Positions 5,670-9,065 of a stretch of DNA of 9,065 nucleotides are shown piece after piece. Below the pieces are notes generated by a model. That model was not told the DNA's origin, did no database searches, and saw only the letters and a program-made list of their open reading frames with translations. Location: positions 1 to 9,065 of the forward strand of contig JAPOOQ010000398.1 of NCBI GenBank assembly GCA_026713345.1, written 5' to 3'. The translations under genes were made by a program, and so were the position numbers. The DNA is from Gemmatimonadota bacterium. Lineage in GTDB: Bacteria; Gemmatimonadota; Gemmatimonadetes; Longimicrobiales; Gaopeijiaceae. Every line of letters starts with the position of its first letter. Within the stretch, counting starts at the first letter, position 1.

Positions 5670-8654
5670 TCAGGAACTCCCGTTCTCCTCCATCGGAAGC
5701 CGGAACGCCGCTCGCTCCGGCCTCACGGGACGGAGCAGCCAGTACGGCCGCCGGGTGCCGTCCGGGGAGTGGCGCGCGGCGGGGCGGGTTCGCGCCAGCC
5801 ACTGCCGGAAGGCCTCTCGGGACTTCGCGGTGTCCACCGAGATGTCGCCGTAGCTGTCGCCGGGACCGGCCTTCGTCACCCGCACGGCCTGGTGCCAGCA
5901 GTGCGCCCCGGAGATCGGATCCGGCTGGACGGGGAAGGTCATGTTCTGGTGCACGCCCACGTCGGTCCACCAGATCCTCGCGGTGTCGGGGTCGGCCGAA
6001 CGGAAGGGGCCCGTGCCGCGCTTCCGCTTCATCCCCCACCCGCTCCCTTCGTTGTGCAGTGCGACCGTCGCCACGTTCTGGCGGGGCCCGTCCCCCGTCT
6101 TCCACCGCCCCATGTGGTGCGAGCACGCCACCACCCCGGGATGGATGCCCTCGGTCACCCAGGCCTTCACCACGAAGTGCCCGATCTGCGTCTCGACCCT
6201 GACCAGGTCCCCCGTCCCCACCCCGATCCGCGCGGCGTCCTTCGGGTGCAGCCAGAGCGGGTTGGTGTGCGCGATCTCGTTCAGCCACTTCGCGTTCGCG
6301 CTCCGGGTGTGGATCTGCACCGGCAGCCGGAACGTCGAGATCAGGCACATCCCCTCCTCACCCAGCTTCGATCTGTGCACATGGCTCCGCACGTAGCCCG
6401 GCAAGGCCAGCTCCGGCCATCCCCACGCCGCCAGCGTCCCGGACCAGAATTCGAGCCGCCCCGACGGCGTCGGAAAGCCCCGCCGCACCACCCCGTCCAC
6501 CTCCACCCCCGCCCACCGCCGCCCCTCTCCGTCCCCGTCGATCGGCGGCATCGGCACCACGTTCGGCGACGGCTCCGGTGCGGCCCGCGTATACGCCCGC
6601 CCGGCCCCGTCGATGCTCACATCGGTCAGTTCCGTGTCCGGCACGCGCTCTTCGTAGAGCGGCCCCACCGTATTCCCGATCTCGAAGGCCCCGTAGCGGC
6701 GCATGTACTCGAGCGGCGACATCCCCTCGCCGGCGGCCTTCTCCGGCAGACCCGGCACCGAGTTCGCGAAGATCCACCCGTAGTACTCGTCCACGGTCAT
6801 CTTCTCGCCCGGCCGCTCCCGCGATTCGAAGAACTGGCGGATCCCGCGGCTCCCGTCGGGGTCGATCCTCCAGGTCAGCTCGATCCAGAACTCGTTTTCC
6901 TCCCACACCTCGCCCGGGTTCACGTCGCGCGTGCTCGCCACCGTCTCGCCGAGCCGCTCGCGCGCGGCACGCAGCACCGGCTGCCGGAATCCGAGCCAGA
7001 GCCCGTCGTACTGCTCGTAGCTGGTCAGGTCGTGGCGCTCCGACGAGTGGCCCATCGGCAGCACATAGTCCGCGAAGAAGGCGGTCTCGTTCCAGGTCGG
7101 CGTGAGCGCGACGTGCAACCCGATCCGCTCCGGGTCCGTCAGCATCTCGATCCAGGAAAAGCCGTCGGGATTGGTCCAGACTGGGTTGTAGACGCGGGTG
7201 AAATAGACGGCGAGGCGCCCCTCCCGCTCGCGCGTGAGGTGTGGAAGGAGGAACGACATCTCCATCAGGCTCAGCGGGTATTCGCCCGGCCAGGTGAGCT
7301 CGTTCCAATGCTTCGGGTGCCTCGGAGGCATGCGGATCGGCCGTGGAACAAATTTGTTCCACGCGTTGGGATAGGTGCCGCCGGGCACCGCGATCGCCCC
7401 CAGAAGCGCATTCAGCAGGAAGAGCGCGCGCGCGACCTGCCCCCCGCCGAGATTGCCGGCGGCCGCGCTCCGCCAGTTGTGGGTCGACAGCCGCGTGCCG
7501 GCCCCCGCGACCACCTCCGCCACCTCCGCGAGCGTTTCAGCTGAAACGCCGCTCTCCGCCGCAGCGAACTCGAAGGTGAACTCGGCGTAGAGTTCGCCGA
7601 GCACGCGCTGGAACGCCTCGAAGGTCGGGGGCTCGTCCGGGTGGTTCTCTTCCAAGTATTCGCGCCAGTTCCACCAGCGCTCCACAAAGGCGGCGTTGTA
7701 GCGGCCGGTGCGGATCAGGTGGTTGGCGATCGCCAGCAGCACCGCGGCCTCGGAGCCCGGGTAGGTCGACAGCCAGTGATCCGCATGGGTGGCCGTATTG
7801 GAGAGGCGCGTGTCGAAGACGATGAGCTTCGCGCCCCGCTTCTTGCCCTCCATCACCCGTTGCGCGTGGGGGTTGAAGTAGTGGCCGGCCTCCAGGTGAC
7901 TGCTGACCAGGAGGATCACCTGCGCGTTCGCGTGGTCCGGGCTGGGGCGGTCCATCCCCATCCAGAGGTGGTAGCCCGCGCGCGCGCCCGACGAACAGAT
8001 GTTGGTGTGCGAGTTGTGGCCGTCCACGCCCCAGGCGGCGAGCGTCCGCTCGGTGAAGCCGTCCTCGCCGGGGCGGCCGACGTGGTACATGATCTCGCGG
8101 TGCCGGTCCTCGTCGATGGCTGCGCGGATCCGCCCCGCGATGTCGTCCAGCGCCTCGTCCCAGTCGACCGGCTCCCACTTCCCTTCCCCCCGCTCCCCGG
8201 CCCGCTTCAGCGGCGTCAGGATCCGGTCCGGGTCGGTGATCTGGGTGACGGTCGCGGGCCCCTTCGCGCAGTTGCGGCCGCGCGAGCCCGGGTGTTCCGG
8301 GTTGCCCTCGAATTTGCGCACCTCGAGGGTGTCGCGGTCCACGTAGGCGAGCAGCCCGCACGCCGACTCGCAGTTGAAGCAGGTCGTGGGCACAAGCATG
8401 TAGCGGCGCTCGACCCGCTCGGGCCACGCCTTCGAGTCCAGCTCGACCCAGTCGCTCCAGCGCTCCTTCGGGGGAAAGGCTGCGAGGTGGACGCGGCTCG
8501 CGCCCGGGTAGAAGGTCTCGCCGCGGGCCTCGACCTCGGCGCGCGCGGCGGAGACGCGCCGGTTGAGGTCGTCGAGGGTGGGGCCTCGGCCAGCGCCGCC
8601 GCCGGGCCCGGCGGTCTCGCGGTCGGCGCCGCCGGTGGGTCCGCGCTCGCTCAT
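5670..8654 (-). CDS. soeA: Molybdopterin oxidoreductase catalytic subunit, probable cytoplasmic sulfite:quinone oxidoreductase subunit SoeA
   Basis: 994 residues, DMSO-reductase (CISM) superfamily. A [4Fe-4S] motif CX2CX3CX29C is formed by C92, C95, C99 and C129 (CFNCESAC, then NCAKG). Molybdopterin-binding regions follow: VGRPGEDGF, NICSSGARAGY with C220 as the likely Mo ligand, DTRLSNTATH and PGGTYPNAWN. A C-terminal dinucleotide-binding domain spans about 765-930. The N-terminus (1-85) is an unusual extension without a twin-arginine signal, so the protein should stay in the cytoplasm. Absence of Tat, the size near 1000 residues and an NrfD partner fit SoeA, which oxidises sulfite to sulfate and reduces quinone through SoeB and SoeC. 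Psr/Phs/Ttr relatives are normally Tat-exported. A formate dehydrogenase label is less likely, but the substrate is not proven. ATG 8654 overlaps the upstream TGA as ATGA without a Shine-Dalgarno. Two perfect palindromes lie inside (7342-7363, 7532-7549). Family certain; SoeA identity about 0.6. Confidence 0.85.
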   Translation of the reverse strand: MSERGPTGGADRETAGPGGGAGRGPTLDDLNRRVSAARAEVEARGETFYPGASRVHLAAFPPKERWSDWVELDSKAWPERVERRYMLVPTTCFNCESACGLLAYVDRDTLEVRKFEGNPEHPGSRGRNCAKGPATVTQITDPDRILTPLKRAGERGEGKWEPVDWDEALDDIAGRIRAAIDEDRHREIMYHVGRPGEDGFTERTLAAWGVDGHNSHTNICSSGARAGYHLWMGMDRPSPDHANAQVILLVSSHLEAGHYFNPHAQRVMEGKKRGAKLIVFDTRLSNTATHADHWLSTYPGSEAAVLLAIANHLIRTGRYNAAFVERWWNWREYLEENHPDEPPTFEAFQRVLGELYAEFTFEFAAAESGVSAETLAEVAEVVAGAGTRLSTHNWRSAAAGNLGGGQVARALFLLNALLGAIAVPGGTYPNAWNKFVPRPIRMPPRHPKHWNELTWPGEYPLSLMEMSFLLPHLTREREGRLAVYFTRVYNPVWTNPDGFSWIEMLTDPERIGLHVALTPTWNETAFFADYVLPMGHSSERHDLTSYEQYDGLWLGFRQPVLRAARERLGETVASTRDVNPGEVWEENEFWIELTWRIDPDGSRGIRQFFESRERPGEKMTVDEYYGWIFANSVPGLPEKAAGEGMSPLEYMRRYGAFEIGNTVGPLYEERVPDTELTDVSIDGAGRAYTRAAPEPSPNVVPMPPIDGDGEGRRWAGVEVDGVVRRGFPTPSGRLEFWSGTLAAWGWPELALPGYVRSHVHRSKLGEEGMCLISTFRLPVQIHTRSANAKWLNEIAHTNPLWLHPKDAARIGVGTGDLVRVETQIGHFVVKAWVTEGIHPGVVACSHHMGRWKTGDGPRQNVATVALHNEGSGWGMKRKRGTGPFRSADPDTARIWWTDVGVHQNMTFPVQPDPISGAHCWHQAVRVTKAGPGDSYGDISVDTAKSREAFRQWLARTRPAARHSPDGTRRPYWLLRPVRPERAAFRLPMEENGSS
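5677..5691 (-). promoter_or_regulatory. Shine-Dalgarno region of the torD-like gene
   Basis: On the minus strand GGAGGAG (5691-5685) and GGGAG (5681-5677) lie inside the last codons of the molybdoenzyme gene. GGGAG is 7 nt before ATG 5669. The ATG follows the upstream TGA with no gap, so both reinitiation and independent ribosome loading are possible. Confidence 0.65.
7342..7363. other. Perfect 22-bp palindrome inside the molybdoenzyme gene
   Basis: The 11-nt arm CGTGGAACAAA is followed at once by its exact reverse complement. In the gene it codes W-N-K-F-V-P using AAA, TTT, GTT and CCA, where neighbouring codons favour G or C in third position. The A/T-rich centre in a GC-rich gene and the full symmetry suggest a protein-binding site or a cruciform-forming element. 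This is unproven. Confidence 0.7.
7532..7549. other. Perfect 18-bp palindrome inside the molybdoenzyme gene
   Basis: GCGTTTCAG is followed directly by CTGAAACGC. It codes G-V-S-A-E-T with GTT, TCA and GCT codons that are atypical here. Its centre is 188 bp from that of the 22-bp palindrome. The two arms have different sequences, so one shared binding protein is not obvious. Confidence 0.65.
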
Positions 8655-9065
8655 GCGATCGGCACCGACTGGCCCGCCTGCACGTAGGCGTGCTCGTAGG
8701 CGAGCAGGGCGACGAGGCCCACGGCGACCGCGGCCACGCCGAGCCACGGGGCGGCGGCCACCAGCCAGGGGGAAGCCGCGCCGAGGAGGGCGCCGAGCAC
8801 CCCGACCCGGAACCAGCCGCGAAAGCGCCCGTGCGTCATCTCGCGTTCGGCGAGGCGCGCGTGGGCGGTGGGCGGGGGCATGAAGACCTCGCCGGCGATC
8901 ATCAGGGCGTGGGCGCCGCTGGCCAGCGCGAAGACCTTCAGCGCGCCGGCTGCGGCCATCCCCGCCGACCCGGCTGAGGCGCCGGCCGCCGCGCTAGCGC
9001 CATTCACGGCTCCGGTCAGCGCTCCCGCCGACCCATCCATCGCAACCGCTGCCAGCACCATCGCC
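8651..9065 (-). CDS. NrfD/PsrC-family membrane quinone-interacting subunit, C-terminal part (possible SoeC)
   Basis: The frame is open from the right window edge to TGA at 8653-8651, about 137 residues. The visible ATG at 9061 is preceded by an in-frame Ala codon, so the gene very probably starts outside. Three hydrophobic segments are visible: around ALKVFALASGAHALMIAGEV, around VGVLGALLGAASPWL, and the last one ending in YEHAYVQAGQSVPIA. That ending is typical of NrfD/PsrC-type anchors, which take up or deliver quinol electrons and hold the Fe-S and Mo subunits at the membrane. A Gly/Ala/Ser-rich stretch precedes the first helix and looks like a loop. The ATGA overlap with the molybdoenzyme start places both in one complex. 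A four-cluster Fe-S subunit (SoeB/PsrB-like) is expected upstream, beyond the window. Confidence 0.8.
   Translation of the reverse strand, partial: AMVLAAVAMDGSAGALTGAVNGASAAAGASAGSAGMAAAGALKVFALASGAHALMIAGEVFMPPPTAHARLAEREMTHGRFRGWFRVGVLGALLGAASPWLVAAAPWLGVAAVAVGLVALLAYEHAYVQAGQSVPIA

Noticed and set aside
5283..7544. 753-residue plus-strand open frame opposite torD and the molybdoenzyme
   Set aside because: Its composition is Arg/Pro/His-rich with no domain, and it is antisense to two well-supported genes; this is usual in GC-rich DNA.
5670..8654. Formate dehydrogenase or Tat-exported polysulfide/thiosulfate reductase
   Set aside because: There is no selenocysteine codon at the Mo-ligand position and no Tat leader. 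The NrfD and SulP context fits a cytoplasmic sulfite enzyme better, though the substrate stays unproven.
8655..8747. Upstream ATG that would add 31 residues to the molybdoenzyme
   Set aside because: The added residues are Arg/Gly/Pro-rich, typical of a shadow of the overlapping NrfD gene. ATG 8654 gives the classic ATGA overlap.

Overview
The window is a GC-rich bacterial stretch with tightly packed genes, strong G/C third-position bias and long antisense shadow frames. The gene content (membrane-tethered TlpA-like thioredoxins, a molybdenum respiratory operon, a SulP transporter) would fit a Gemmatimonadota- or Acidobacteriota-like lineage. That placement is an inference; no marker gene is present.

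Left part, plus strand (1-2904): three tandem paralogues of one protein type. The first is only a C-terminal end cut by the window edge (1-162). The other two are complete (223-1554 and 1618-2904). Each complete protein has an N-terminal signal/anchor segment, two copies of an unfamiliar helical module of about 90 residues, and a TlpA-like thioredoxin domain with WCGPC and a cis-Pro motif. The modules are recognisably duplicates of each other. The array probably continues to the left of the window.

Right part, minus strand (9065-2947): a compact four-gene operon read right to left. It begins with the C-terminal end of an NrfD/PsrC-type membrane quinone subunit (8651-9065, cut by the window edge). 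Next come a large molybdopterin/[4Fe-4S] oxidoreductase without a Tat signal (5670-8654), a TorD-type chaperone (4521-5669) and a SulP-STAS anion transporter (2947-4524). The junctions are ATGA, TGA|ATG and GTGA, so translation is probably coupled throughout. The missing Tat signal, the NrfD partner and the SulP neighbour suggest a cytoplasm-facing SoeABC-type sulfite:quinone oxidoreductase. In that model sulfite is oxidised inside the cell, electrons enter the quinone pool, TorD helps cofactor insertion and SulP moves sulfate or a related anion. The two gene groups converge on a 42-bp G-rich gap (2905-2946).

The least expected signals are at DNA level inside genes. The torD-like gene ends in ten copies of a 21-bp tandem unit (heptapeptide of the VQNAPSD type), followed by a perfect 8-bp hairpin just upstream of the sulP start. 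The molybdoenzyme gene carries two perfect palindromes, 22 bp and 18 bp, 188 bp apart and written in codons unlike the surrounding sequence.
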